From: Mycolicibacterium sp. S2-37
GTDB lineage: Bacteria; Actinomycetota; Actinomycetes; Mycobacteriales; Mycobacteriaceae
Assembly: GCF_017352375.1 (NCBI RefSeq)
Contig: NZ_JAFEVR010000004.1
Span: 372,001 to 436,000, forward strand
Direction of reading: 5' to 3'
DNA length: 64,000 bases
The notes beneath the pieces are model-generated. The model did not search any database and was not told where the DNA came from. It saw only the letters and a program-made list of their open reading frames with translations. Below are positions 8,092 through 15,404 of the stretch, piece after piece. Made by a program: the position numbers and the translations under genes. The number at the start of each line of letters is the position of its first letter. Positions within the stretch are counted from its first letter, which is position 1.

Positions 8092-8121
8092 AGAATAGTG
8101 ACTACTTGCCCTATTCGTCAA
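8092..8121 (-). promoter_or_regulatory. Promoter of the Lsr2-like gene
   Basis: On the minus strand, TTGACG (8116-8121) and TATTCT (8092-8097) are separated by 18 bases, 50 bases upstream of the start at 8042. The -35 box overlaps the stop codon of the nucleotidyltransferase gene, so the Lsr2-like gene has separate expression inside the cluster. Confidence 0.65.
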
Positions 8122-8924
8122 CTACTTGTTCGCCACCAGTGCTGATATGTGGCAACGAGCCAAGAATTGATCTTGAACCAGTCCGGCGTCGCTGGGAGGT
8201 CCGCGGCGGCCGTCAGGCCCCGCAGCTCCTCGCGGAGGTCTTCAATCAACTCTACTGTTTCTCCAAGGTTGTGTTTACCGACCCGCAGTTCCTTCAGCCA
8301 TGTTCTATGCGGCTCTGGGATTGGGTAGGTAATGGTGCCGGTCGAGATTAGCTCAACACCCTGAATGCCGAGCCTCACCGCGTGGTAGGCGAACTTCGTG
8401 TCGAAGCCGTATTCCTGGATCAGCTCAGGCCGATTCGTTCTGCGGCTACGTTGACCCAGCATTCCATGCCACTGTGCAGTCAGGTAGCCGATGAAACGCT
8501 CGCCACACAGCTTCGAGATGAACATATCCCTGTTCAACTGCAACTCTAGGCCGTGGTGGTTCCATTCGGTCCAGAATTCGATCGGCGCGAAGAGGGGCTG
8601 GAGGAGGTTCGGATTGCCGTCAGCGGCCTCGGACGCCCATTTGCGCAGACCGTAGATCGTCAGTTCGAGATCGCCAGGCTGCGATCGGACTCCGGCGGGC
8701 TGATCGCGGTACTGGTATTGCGCGAATGGGGCGTGCTTGACGTCCCCCTTGGAGTTTTCTGTGGGCACCTTCTCCAGGCCGATGATGCACGACGGGGGCT
8801 CAATGCAGATGCCCATCTCGTCGTTGTCCTCCTGGCCGTCGAGACCGGTGCCATAGAGGCCGGAGCCGACGCGGGTACGCAGAATGGTGTTGCCGAGGGC
8901 GATCTCTCGGGCGCGGTCGGTCAT
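8118..8924 (-). CDS. RlaP-like nucleotidyltransferase (PF10127 type)
   Basis: 268 residues. The N-terminus has the polymerase-beta-type nucleotidyltransferase signature GSGLYGTGL followed by EDNDEMGI, where the acidic residues bind metal. The rest (GERFIGYLTAQWHGMLG, FDTKFAYHAVRLG) fits the RlaP/YcgL group, which in bacteria often sits with RNA-repair genes. The substrate is not established. In this phage it shares a cluster with a peptidyl-tRNA hydrolase and tRNA genes are present elsewhere, so an RNA role is plausible but inferred. Confidence 0.8.
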   Translation of the reverse strand: MTDRAREIALGNTILRTRVGSGLYGTGLDGQEDNDEMGICIEPPSCIIGLEKVPTENSKGDVKHAPFAQYQYRDQPAGVRSQPGDLELTIYGLRKWASEAADGNPNLLQPLFAPIEFWTEWNHHGLELQLNRDMFISKLCGERFIGYLTAQWHGMLGQRSRRTNRPELIQEYGFDTKFAYHAVRLGIQGVELISTGTITYPIPEPHRTWLKELRVGKHNLGETVELIEDLREELRGLTAAADLPATPDWFKINSWLVATYQHWWRTSS

Positions 8925-9058
8925 TCGGGCGCCACCGTCGTGAATGGCGTGTAGGTGAAGTGCTCATGTGAGCACCTATGGTCGGCGCAGTAGTCGAACG
9001 CGCCCTCGACGATGGCGCCGGTCTTCGGGTTCCGGGTCTGATGCACGCGCCAGGTCAT
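8921..9058 (-). CDS. Small hypothetical protein (45 aa)
   Basis: Begins MTWRVHQTRNPKTGA and contains FDYCADHRCSHEH, a possible metal-binding Cys/His group. It overlaps both neighbours by 4 bases (ATGA), which supports it being translated. Function unknown. Confidence 0.65.
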   Translation of the reverse strand: MTWRVHQTRNPKTGAIVEGAFDYCADHRCSHEHFTYTPFTTVAPE

Positions 9059-9351
9059 ACTGGCTCGAACGTGGCGTAGTGGTCCTCGTCCGCGATGAGG
9101 TGGACAAGCTCGTAGTAGATCTTCATGATGGCCTTACGCCGGTCACTGTTGATGGCGTACTCGTGCGAAAGCTCGATCAGGGTGCCAAGGGCGCGGGCCG
9201 TGTGGTCGTCGGGATACCTGCCACTGAGGAGCGCGCACACGCCACGGTGAACGTCCCACCGTTGACCATCCTCGTCGACGTAGATGGTCTCGTCGGTGAG
9301 GGTGCCGTAGCAGATGCCGCACATGCCTTTGGTCAACTCAGGGCTGCACAT
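9055..9351 (-). CDS. Hypothetical protein with N-terminal CxxC
   Basis: 98 residues. MCGICYGTL near residue 10 and a later Cys suggest a metal site; the C-terminal half is helical (KAIMKIYYELVHLIADE). The stop overlaps the next start by ATGA. No family recognised. Confidence 0.75.
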   Translation of the reverse strand: MCSPELTKGMCGICYGTLTDETIYVDEDGQRWDVHRGVCALLSGRYPDDHTARALGTLIELSHEYAINSDRRKAIMKIYYELVHLIADEDHYATFEPV

Positions 9352-9632
9352 GTTCTCGCTATCAGTTCGCGGGTGAAGTTCGACGCATCGTCGAACCGCC
9401 GATGGGTGTACTTGGTCGCCGCCTTGTCGTGACGCACCTTGAAGCTGATGCTGATCTGAAGCCAGGACTCCTCGTCGCAGTAGCAGTAGGGGTCATCCTC
9501 GCCGAAATGGCCGTAGCACCCGGTCATCCGGGTCTCGACATCGACTCGGCGGATCTCGGTGAAGTCATGCTTCTCCTCGCGGAGGATGTCCTCGGCCCAC
9601 TTTCGCATCACCACGTCATCGACAAGGTTCAT
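9333..9632 (-). CDS. Hypothetical protein (99 aa)
   Basis: Start MNLVDDVVMRKW at 9632 fits the overlap with the upstream small gene. It holds a Cys-rich middle (GCYGHFGEDDPYCYC) within an otherwise alpha/beta sequence. It overlaps the downstream gene by 19 bases. Function unknown. Confidence 0.7.
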   Translation of the reverse strand: MNLVDDVVMRKWAEDILREEKHDFTEIRRVDVETRMTGCYGHFGEDDPYCYCDEESWLQISISFKVRHDKAATKYTHRRFDDASNFTRELIARTCAALS

Positions 9633-9750
9633 AGCGCTCCCCCGGATGTCCACTCCAGTCGATGACGTCGTTGTAACCGAGTCCCCAGCGGTAGTACCAG
9701 CCGTTGTCAATCCGCCAAGAAATGAAGCGCACAGCCGCGTGCGCCGTCAT
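9616..9750 (-). CDS. Small protein of the NGWYY family, copy 1
   Basis: 44 residues, VRFISWRIDNGWYYRWGLGY followed by IDWSGHPGE. It is a clear paralogue of the gene at 10321-10461 (shared RIDNGWYY, LGYN and IDWxGHPGE). It overlaps the genes on both sides. Function unknown; the conservation of two copies shows it is a real protein. Confidence 0.75.
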   Translation of the reverse strand: MTAHAAVRFISWRIDNGWYYRWGLGYNDVIDWSGHPGERYEPCR

Positions 9751-10052
9751 CACGCAGCCTCGCTCAGTGCCTTGGCCATCGCCCGGCCGACGAGGAGCCG
9801 GTTGAGGCGCGTGTACTTCGCGTGCTCGTCTCCATAGAGTTCGTAGGTGCTGTACATCGGCGTCCGCCACACGACGTCATTCGCCTTCTGCGCCAGCTTG
9901 ATCAGCGCCTCGTCGGCCAGGCGGCAGGCGAGGTTGCGGGCGTCGTCCCAGCGGGTGAACGCCATTGGCCGGCCACGGAACCCGTGCACCTTGCCGGCGG
10001 GGTCGGCGACCACCCACAGGCCGAAGTTGTTCTTGCGGACGGTGTACTTCAC
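9750..10052 (-). CDS. Hypothetical protein (100 aa)
   Basis: Starts MKYTVRKNNFGLWVVADPAG, then a basic helical region. It sits between the two NGWYY paralogues in the overlapping cluster. No family recognised. Confidence 0.75.
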   Translation of the reverse strand: MKYTVRKNNFGLWVVADPAGKVHGFRGRPMAFTRWDDARNLACRLADEALIKLAQKANDVVWRTPMYSTYELYGDEHAKYTRLNRLLVGRAMAKALSEAA

Positions 10053-10324
10053 AGTCTCTCCAGGATGTAGCGGGCATATTGCTGAACGCCCTTCTCGCCG
10101 TACATCGTCTTGTCGATCTTCCCGTGGGCGAGGACACGGAAGTCGTCGGAATCTTCGCCGATGAAGTGGAGTGCAAGCCGGTAGGTGGGGTGTTCGCCAG
10201 TCAGCTCCCGGGTGATGAGCCAGTCATGCCCCTCTGGCGGTGGGGGCAGCGAGATCTCGTTGTCGTTGACGATAATGGGGGCATTGCCGCTCCAGGCTTT
10301 GACCCACTCTTCGGTGACTGTCAT
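10049..10324 (-). CDS. Hypothetical protein (91 aa)
   Basis: Start MTVTEEWVKAWSG at 10324 gives a 4-base overlap with the upstream gene. It contains SLPPPPEGHDWLI then an alpha/beta region ending QQYARYILERL. Function unknown. Confidence 0.75.
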   Translation of the reverse strand: MTVTEEWVKAWSGNAPIIVNDNEISLPPPPEGHDWLITRELTGEHPTYRLALHFIGEDSDDFRVLAHGKIDKTMYGEKGVQQYARYILERL

Positions 10325-10461
10325 TGCACCACCTCGGGTAGTGCCTCTCCGGGATGTCCGGTCCAGTCGATTGCGTTGTTGTAGCCCAGGTGCCACGGCT
10401 TGTAGTACCAACCGTTGTCGATCCGCCAGGCGATGAACCGCACCGCTTCCTCGGCCTTCAT
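10321..10461 (-). CDS. Small protein of the NGWYY family, copy 2
   Basis: 46 residues: VRFIAWRIDNGWYY, then HLGYNNAIDWTGHPGE. About two thirds of positions match copy 1 at 9616-9750, so one arose from the other. It is flanked by ATGA overlaps. Confidence 0.75.
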   Translation of the reverse strand: MKAEEAVRFIAWRIDNGWYYKPWHLGYNNAIDWTGHPGEALPEVVQ

Positions 10462-10682
10462 GTCGAGCTGTCGATGCCGCCGATGTGATTGTTCGCGGCA
10501 ATGGCCCTGATTTCAGCCAGCTTTCGTTCCGCCGCAGTGTTCAGCGCGTCGATCGCGGCCTTAGCCTGGTGGCGGTACCGACCACGGTCGGCCATGGTGA
10601 CGTAGCCCCAGCTCGACTGGGTGGCGCTGTCGTCGGCCCGCCAAAGGGCTTGGGCGACAATGTCGATAGTGTCTTCGTTCAT
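10458..10682 (-). CDS. Small helical hypothetical protein (74 aa)
   Basis: MNEDTIDIVAQALWRAD followed by RYRHQAKAAIDALN, a predicted helical hairpin. The motif of a helix, a short break and YR.QAKA also occurs in the protein at 10825-11070, so the two may be distant relatives. Function unknown. Confidence 0.75.
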   Translation of the reverse strand: MNEDTIDIVAQALWRADDSATQSSWGYVTMADRGRYRHQAKAAIDALNTAAERKLAEIRAIAANNHIGGIDSST

Positions 10683-10828
10683 GTCTTCCTATGGACTGTG
10701 GGGTTAACGGGCCAGGGGTCGGGCTCGCTGCGCCTACGCCACGGCGCCGGCACGCGAAGGGTTGGGCTGTAGTACCAGTAAGGCTCGTCCGGGTTGGCCT
10801 GAAAGAACGCCTTGGCGTCTTCGTTCAT
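10679..10828 (-). CDS. Small hypothetical protein (49 aa)
   Basis: MNEDAKAFFQANPDEPYWYYSP with a Pro/Arg-rich tail. Overlaps of 4 bases with both neighbours support it. No family recognised. Confidence 0.6.
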   Translation of the reverse strand: MNEDAKAFFQANPDEPYWYYSPTLRVPAPWRRRSEPDPWPVNPTVHRKT

Positions 10829-11070
10829 CGCCAACGCTCGGGAACGGGGGCGACGAGATTGAATCCGCAGGTGTGCGGCTCAGCGTCGACCAGACAGCCG
10901 ATGCACTGCTTAGTGGGTTGACGCTGGGGACGTGGCGCTTGATAGCCGGCCGCGATGACCGCCTTGGCTTGCGCTCTGTAGAGCCAGGAATCCCAACTGA
11001 GGCGCCCGTAGTCCTTTGCGGCGTCACGCAGCACCTTGGCTAGTGCAGCCTCTTCGGGCGTTACTTCCAT
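10825..11070 (-). CDS. Small hypothetical protein (81 aa)
   Basis: Helical N-terminus (AALAKVLRDAAKDYG, YRAQAKAVIAAGY) and a Cys-rich end (QCIGCLVDAEPHTCG) that could bind zinc. It is followed by a 43-base gap with no overlap to the next gene. Confidence 0.72.
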   Translation of the reverse strand: MEVTPEEAALAKVLRDAAKDYGRLSWDSWLYRAQAKAVIAAGYQAPRPQRQPTKQCIGCLVDAEPHTCGFNLVAPVPERWR

Positions 11071-11113
11071 GTCTCTCCTGTGACTGGTGGTGAAGGTTGC
11101 CGATAATGGGCTC

Positions 11114-11281
11114 CTATGTCAGGTTCTCGACGAGCTGTTTGATGCCAGCTAGGGCATGGCTCGCTTGCGGCTCCAGCCATGACAGCGAGGGGAACTCGGG
11201 GCACGTCCCCACCCATTCGTCATCCTGGCTGGACCAGTGGACGTAGAACGCCAGGCTCTCAACGCTTGTCAGGTAGGCCAT
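11114..11281 (-). CDS. HicB-like small protein
   Basis: 55 residues from MAYLTSVE. The segment FYVHWSSQDDEWVGTCPEFP, followed by a helix LAGIKQLVENL, has the pattern of the HicB antitoxin N-terminal fold. No HicA toxin with its catalytic His is seen nearby and there is no DNA-binding tail, so this is not called a toxin-antitoxin pair. Confidence 0.55.
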   Translation of the reverse strand: MAYLTSVESLAFYVHWSSQDDEWVGTCPEFPSLSWLEPQASHALAGIKQLVENLT

Positions 11282-11445
11282 TCGCCCTCGCCTGCTTGCT
11301 GAAACCCCCACGCGTGAAAGATGACCTTCAGGCAGCCCACCCCGTTGGCATCCCCTGGCTCACGGGGGCCTACCTCGCCACCGCACCAGCATCTCCTGGC
11401 CATCACTTCGGCGTCGGCCACTGCGGGCTCCATCTGCTCGGGCAT
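11269..11445 (-). CDS. Small hypothetical protein (58 aa)
   Basis: Start MPEQMEPAVADAEV. Contains CWCGGEV and a later Cys, a possible zinc knuckle, and ends in EWPT. It overlaps the HicB-like gene by 13 bases. Confidence 0.6.
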   Translation of the reverse strand: MPEQMEPAVADAEVMARRCWCGGEVGPREPGDANGVGCLKVIFHAWGFQQAGEGEWPT

Positions 11446-11558
11446 CGCTGGGCGTCCTTTCGGGTCCTGTGTCCCCACTGAATTGCCGGCGTGGCACGGG
11501 GATAGAGCTTCTTGAGGGGTGCGTCGCAGTAGCGGCACTGCGGGCTCAGGATGGTCAT
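11403..11558 (-). CDS. Small Cys-containing hypothetical protein (51 aa)
   Basis: MTILSPQCRYCDAPLKKLYP begins with a CxxC. It overlaps the next gene by 43 bases, longer than usual for this cluster, and its basic tail is low-complexity. Moderately supported by the ATGA-like join to the upstream gene at 11558. Confidence 0.45.
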   Translation of the reverse strand: MTILSPQCRYCDAPLKKLYPRATPAIQWGHRTRKDAQRCPSRWSPQWPTPK

Positions 11559-11842
11559 CAGTACTCGACCTCACGCTCGACCCTCCGCTGCTGAGGCGGC
11601 ACAGTCACCAGCTCGACCTCCGGTTCGATGTCCAGCGGATTCGACCGCTCGTCGAAGCGGCGCGGCACCGGGTAGTCGAAGCGGGGCTGGGTGTACCAAA
11701 CCCCTTGACGCATCCACACTGAGCCCTTGGGAATGAAGTCGTCATACCAGTTGGTGTTGTGACGCCCCTGGTTGTCGTAGTAGCGCCAGCACTGATACGC
11801 GATCCACAGTACGAAGACGCCGCCAGCTATCCACCAGCCCAT
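11558..11842 (-). CDS. Single-pass membrane protein (94 aa)
   Basis: MGWWIAGGVFVLWIAYQCW is one N-terminal membrane segment, followed by a Tyr/Trp-rich soluble part and a charged tail. Its ATG shares a base with the upstream stop (TGATG). Function unknown. Confidence 0.7.
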   Translation of the reverse strand: MGWWIAGGVFVLWIAYQCWRYYDNQGRHNTNWYDDFIPKGSVWMRQGVWYTQPRFDYPVPRRFDERSNPLDIEPEVELVTVPPQQRRVEREVEY

Positions 11843-12063
11843 CAGTGAACCGCCTCGGCCTTCTTCTGGTTGACCCGCTCCCGCATTCGGCCGGCGATGG
11901 CGTAGGCCATGTTCGCCGCCTCGGGGTCGTTGGACCCGATGGCGTCGCCGAGGTCGCTGGCGGCGTCGTAGAGCAGCTCGTAGTACCAGCCGGGGTTGAT
12001 GACCCGACAGCGGCGAGAGTGGGCACCCTCTCCCTTGCAGCCGCCGCAGGGAGGGACTCTCAT
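11842..12063 (-). CDS. Small Cys-rich hypothetical protein (73 aa)
   Basis: CGGCKGEGAHSRRC at residues 6-19 resembles half a DnaJ-type zinc knuckle. A helical domain follows (DLGDAIGSNDPEAANMAYAI). Overlaps its neighbours. Function unknown. Confidence 0.7.
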   Translation of the reverse strand: MRVPPCGGCKGEGAHSRRCRVINPGWYYELLYDAASDLGDAIGSNDPEAANMAYAIAGRMRERVNQKKAEAVH

Positions 12064-12281
12064 CGCACCTCTCCGACGCGGATGAATGTTTCACCGTGCG
12101 TGCCATGGAGGTCGAAAGGCTTGACCCCCGAGTCGTTGTAGCACGGCTCCCAGCGGCCCTCGAAGAACATCTCCCAGCGGCCCCACATGCCGGCCCATCG
12201 GTATAGGACGTGTGTCCGATCGGACCGCCAGAGGTGCAGGCGATCGTTGAAGCCGCTCAGCACTGTGGTGCGGAGGCTCAT
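12060..12281 (-). CDS. Hypothetical protein (73 aa)
   Basis: Start MSLRTTVLSGFNDR. Trp-rich beta-strand pattern (LHLWRSD, VLYRWAGMWGRWEMFF). No family recognised. Confidence 0.7.
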   Translation of the reverse strand: MSLRTTVLSGFNDRLHLWRSDRTHVLYRWAGMWGRWEMFFEGRWEPCYNDSGVKPFDLHGTHGETFIRVGEVR

Positions 12282-12321
12282 CGCGTCACCACCTTCAGCG
12301 GGCCGGCGACCTTGCGTGGGG

Positions 12322-12690
12322 TCACGAACCTCCCCCTTCGTACGCGCCCACTGTGAAGTAGTGACCGTCATCGGACATGTCCTGCTCGGGCTGCCAGCCG
12401 ATGTCGGCGTCGTGATGATCGTCGGGATGGACACGGTGGGACCACCATCCGCCCGTGGGGCAGGAGATCCAGTCGCAGACATGAACTTCTCGCCCCTGGT
12501 CCTTGCACGTCTTGCAGAGGCCGAAGTAGTGGGTCTCACGCCAGACGTTCTCCGGCATCGACGCCCAGTCACGGCGGACCTTCTCAGCGGCCCTGGCATG
12601 GCCGTCCGCGTAGCCGTCGTAGTACTGCCCGGTGAAGCCTCGGTAGAAATCGGCGTCCTCTTCCAACTCCCGGGCCAGCGCCTCGCTCAT
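12322..12690 (-). CDS. Hypothetical protein with zinc-knuckle-like centre (122 aa)
   Basis: Start MSEALARELEEDADFYRG at 12690, overlapping the upstream gene by 4 bases. Residues around CKTCKDQGREVHVCDWISC form a possible zinc site, followed by a His/Asp-rich end. Function unknown. The 40 bases after it hold no clear gene. Confidence 0.7.
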   Translation of the reverse strand: MSEALARELEEDADFYRGFTGQYYDGYADGHARAAEKVRRDWASMPENVWRETHYFGLCKTCKDQGREVHVCDWISCPTGGWWSHRVHPDDHHDADIGWQPEQDMSDDGHYFTVGAYEGGGS

Positions 12691-13013
12691 GCGTCCTCGT
12701 CGAGGAATAGGCCCACGGCGTCGATTGGTGTGTCGAAGCCCTCGCGCTGGAGGTAGTCCTGGAAGTCGTGCAGCAGTTGGATCGACGGCGGTCTCTGCCA
12801 CTCTGGGACATGCATCGCCGCGCCGGCTGGGCGATCAGAGTAGTGCTCGATGTCCTCGACAGCACGGACGGCGACTAGGTCTTCACCGTCGATGAGGGTG
12901 CGCAGACTGTTCGGGTCGTCCAGTTTGTTGAGTAGCGTCAGCAGGTTTCGGCGGGTCAACTCAACGAGGTTGAGGCGCCGGCCAGCGACAGTGGCGAACT
13001 CGATGACTCTCAC
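12687..13013 (-). CDS. Hypothetical protein (108 aa)
   Basis: Starts with GTG at 13013 (VRVIEFATVAGRRLNL), overlapping the stop of the small gene before it. It has a helical repeat LTRRNLLTLLNKLDD and an acidic end. Function unknown. Confidence 0.75.
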   Translation of the reverse strand: MRVIEFATVAGRRLNLVELTRRNLLTLLNKLDDPNSLRTLIDGEDLVAVRAVEDIEHYSDRPAGAAMHVPEWQRPPSIQLLHDFQDYLQREGFDTPIDAVGLFLDEDA

Positions 13014-13014
13014 T

Positions 13015-13167
13015 TCACCCTCCCAAGGGGTACTTGGCGTTCATGGCGTCGATGAAGATGTCGGCGTCCATCTGATTGACGAACTTGGCGACCTCGACCT
13101 TTCTGGCGAGGTCGATGACGCCCCACTGCATGCCACCGTCGAAGACGCGGACCCTGATCCAGTTCAC
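13015..13167 (-). CDS. Small hypothetical protein (50 aa), GTG start
   Basis: VNWIRVRVFDGGMQWGVIDLA then a helical end FVNQMDADIFIDAMN. The GTG at 13167 overlaps the previous stop and its own stop lies 2 bases before the next start, so it fills the gap exactly. Confidence 0.65.
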   Translation of the reverse strand: MNWIRVRVFDGGMQWGVIDLARKVEVAKFVNQMDADIFIDAMNAKYPLGG

Positions 13168-13523
13168 AACTCTTCCTGATGACGTCGGCGTCTCGGCTCG
13201 TCGGAGTCGCGCACGATGGCGGTCACGAGATTGTCGTCACCGAACTGGATCTCAGCCCAGGCGAGGCAGGTCGAGTCGTCGGAGTAGCGCTGGGCGTCCA
13301 GGTATTCCACGAGCCTTGCCCGCCGTCCATCTCCGAGGTCGGAATCGGGCCAGCCCTCCTTCGATCCATCCGGCGCGACGAGGAATGAGCGGTAGTCATT
13401 GACCGCAAAGTCGGTCAGCTCACTCACGGTGCAGCCAAGTTCCACGGCCTTGGCGTGCGCCCGTTCGATGCCATCGTCGTGCCATGAGGTGACGACGATG
13501 GCATGGTGTCGTATGTAGCCCAC
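13164..13523 (-). CDS. Hypothetical protein (119 aa)
   Basis: MGYIRHHAIVVTSWHDDGIERAHAKA, alpha/beta sequence with FAVNDYRSFLVAPDGSKEGW. The pattern recalls small phage proteins of unknown function. Its start abuts the stop of the radical SAM gene. Confidence 0.75.
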   Translation of the reverse strand: MGYIRHHAIVVTSWHDDGIERAHAKAVELGCTVSELTDFAVNDYRSFLVAPDGSKEGWPDSDLGDGRRARLVEYLDAQRYSDDSTCLAWAEIQFGDDNLVTAIVRDSDEPRRRRHQEEL

Positions 13524-14459
13524 TTAGATCGCCACCGGCGTGTGCACGACAGGCAGACCGGCGCCGATGGACGGGCGGGCCAACTCGGGGTGCCGGCGCA
13601 TCCAATCCTGGACGTACCAGAGTTGGCCGCAGCCGCCGCCGATGTCGTCCTGGCCGGCGGGGTCGAACATCCGCGTGCTGTAGCCCGCTTCGAGCATGAG
13701 ATCCATGAAGTCGGAGGCGAGTTGACGCTGGCGGTCGTTAGCCGCTGCGATGGATTCGTCACGCTCGCAGATCACCGAGATCGTGGCCTGGAAGATGCCG
13801 GGCTTGAAGATCTCGGTCAGCCGCTCGACGTCAGCCGGGGAGTTGTTCTCCTCGTGGACGCAGTAGTTGAAGAACGGCTGCCGGCCGGTGGCCTCGAACC
13901 ACAACTCCCCCTCCTGGCCCATCTCCTCCAGGGTGAGCTTGGCCTTGAACGGGACGAGCAGGTTGCGCGCCTCGTTCGTCGACTCGTGGGCCGAGAACTG
14001 AAGCCCAATGGTCGGGATCTCCTGACTCAGCTCCCTCAGCGGGCCGTAGTCGATCCGCGGCGCCGACGTGGAGATCAACAGGGCGGCGCGGGGATAGCGC
14101 TCGTAGAGATGGATCAGCGCGGTGCGCAGCTGCTTGAAGTTGAGCAGCGGCTCCCCCATCGACATGAACATGATCTGCATGCGGTCGACCCGGTCGGCGT
14201 CAATGCCCTGGGACTCCAGCAGGTGGATCGGCTGAGAGGCGATCTCCATGGCGTTGAGGTTGCGGACGAAGTTGTCGCCGGCACCGCAGAACCGACACCC
14301 CACCGGGCAGCCGCTCTGGGTGGAGCAGCAGATCACCGTGCGGTCCTCGTAGGTCGGGTACTTGTAGAGCACCGACTCAGCGACCGCGCTCCGCGACGAG
14401 AAGACGAATTTGCGCACATTCTCGTCGGAGGACTGAATCTCCTTGATGTCATCCCACAT
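13524..14459 (-). CDS. RlmN-like radical SAM protein
   Basis: 311 residues from MWDDIKEI. The iron-sulfur motif GCPVGCRFCG is the CxxxCxxC of radical SAM enzymes. Further RlmN/Cfr-like features are FMSMGEPLLNF (SAM binding), LQFSAHESTNEARNLLVPF, and DDIGGGCGQL near the C-terminus, where RlmN has its methyl-carrying Cys. RlmN methylates C2 of adenosine in 23S rRNA and some tRNAs. This protein is shorter than host RlmN (about 360), lacking most of the N-terminal accessory domain, so its substrate may differ. It overlaps the upstream gene by 11 bases. Confidence 0.87.
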   Translation of the reverse strand: MWDDIKEIQSSDENVRKFVFSSRSAVAESVLYKYPTYEDRTVICCSTQSGCPVGCRFCGAGDNFVRNLNAMEIASQPIHLLESQGIDADRVDRMQIMFMSMGEPLLNFKQLRTALIHLYERYPRAALLISTSAPRIDYGPLRELSQEIPTIGLQFSAHESTNEARNLLVPFKAKLTLEEMGQEGELWFEATGRQPFFNYCVHEENNSPADVERLTEIFKPGIFQATISVICERDESIAAANDRQRQLASDFMDLMLEAGYSTRMFDPAGQDDIGGGCGQLWYVQDWMRRHPELARPSIGAGLPVVHTPVAI

Positions 14460-14844
14460 TGGCAGTCTCCTTGGGCGTGAGGTTGAACTTCTCGATGATG
14501 TTCTCCGCGATGTACTCGGCGCCGCCGGGAGTGAGGGCGGCGCTGCGGCTGGCAATGAGGGCTATCAGCGGCCCCTTGACCGCCGCCTCGAACTCGAACC
14601 GGTCGGCGTGACTGCGCAGGGTCTCGATGTCGAACTTGTACTCCGGCGAGTAGCCCTTGCCGAGGTGCTTGCGCGCTTCCTCCATCGTGTCGGCGGCGTC
14701 GCGCATCCGCTCGGGAAGGGTCTTCGGGAGGGCGAAGCCCTCATCAGCGAGGAGTGTCGCAAGCTGGGTCGCCTTACTTGCCGGGTACTCGACACCCGCG
14801 CCAATGAGGTAATCCTGGATGAAGCGCTTCAGGGCCATGCTCAT
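14449..14844 (-). CDS. Helical hypothetical protein (131 aa)
   Basis: MSMALKRFIQDYLIG at 14844, sharing a base with the nicotinamidase stop (TGATG). Mostly alpha helical (PERMRDAADTMEEARKHLG, GAEYIAENIIEKF). No family recognised. Confidence 0.78.
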   Translation of the reverse strand: MSMALKRFIQDYLIGAGVEYPASKATQLATLLADEGFALPKTLPERMRDAADTMEEARKHLGKGYSPEYKFDIETLRSHADRFEFEAAVKGPLIALIASRSAALTPGGAEYIAENIIEKFNLTPKETANVG

Positions 14845-15395
14845 CACGCGACCACCACCCCCGCCTCGTCGAACTCGTCGAGCGCCGCGGCCAGGCCATC
14901 GGGCGACACCGCGGCCGTCAGCGGGAGTAGGACGGTGGTGATGTAGTCCAGCTCCCTGGCGTCGAGAGCTGTTGCCTTGACGCAGTAGTCGGTGGCGATG
15001 CCGCAGATGTCGACCTCGGTGACGTTGTGGTCGCCCAGCCACTCGTCGAGCGTCTCGTCCTCAGCGCTTCGCCCCTCGAAGCCGGAGTACGCCGCGGAGT
15101 GGTGACCTTTACGGAACACCGCGTCGAACGCCAGCCCGTTGAGCGACCAGTGAAGATCGGCGCCCACGGAGCCGGCCTCACAGTGCCGCGGCCAGGAGTT
15201 GACGTAGTCCGGGTTCGGGGAGAAGTGATCCCCCGGGTCGATGTGCCAGTCCTGCGTCGCCACCACGTAGTCGTAGTGGGCCTGCTCGGCGACGTACGCA
15301 GCGACCTTCCTCGCTGCCTCGTCACCGCCTTCGACTTTCAGCGACCCGTCGATGAAGTCGTTCTGGACATCGACAACGATCAGTGCTCGGTTCAT
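14844..15395 (-). CDS. Nicotinamidase / isochorismatase-family hydrolase
   Basis: 183 residues. The catalytic triad is visible: Asp in VDVQNDF (residue 9), Lys in FRKGHHSAAYSGF, and Cys in GIATDYCVKATA. TQDWHIDPGDHF supplies the metal-binding Asp/His set of PncA-type enzymes. It likely hydrolyses nicotinamide to nicotinate for NAD salvage. A phosphoribosyltransferase gene lies just upstream, though that one looks OPRT-like. Phage NAD recycling can counter NAD-depleting defences; whether this one does is an inference. Confidence 0.88.
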   Translation of the reverse strand: MNRALIVVDVQNDFIDGSLKVEGGDEAARKVAAYVAEQAHYDYVVATQDWHIDPGDHFSPNPDYVNSWPRHCEAGSVGADLHWSLNGLAFDAVFRKGHHSAAYSGFEGRSAEDETLDEWLGDHNVTEVDICGIATDYCVKATALDARELDYITTVLLPLTAAVSPDGLAAALDEFDEAGVVVA

Positions 15396-15404
15396 GGGAT
15401 TCTC

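Noticed and set aside
12278..12330. 15-codon frame (VTPRKVAGPL...) between two small genes
   Set aside because: Too short and without ribosome site to support, although it fills the gap exactly.
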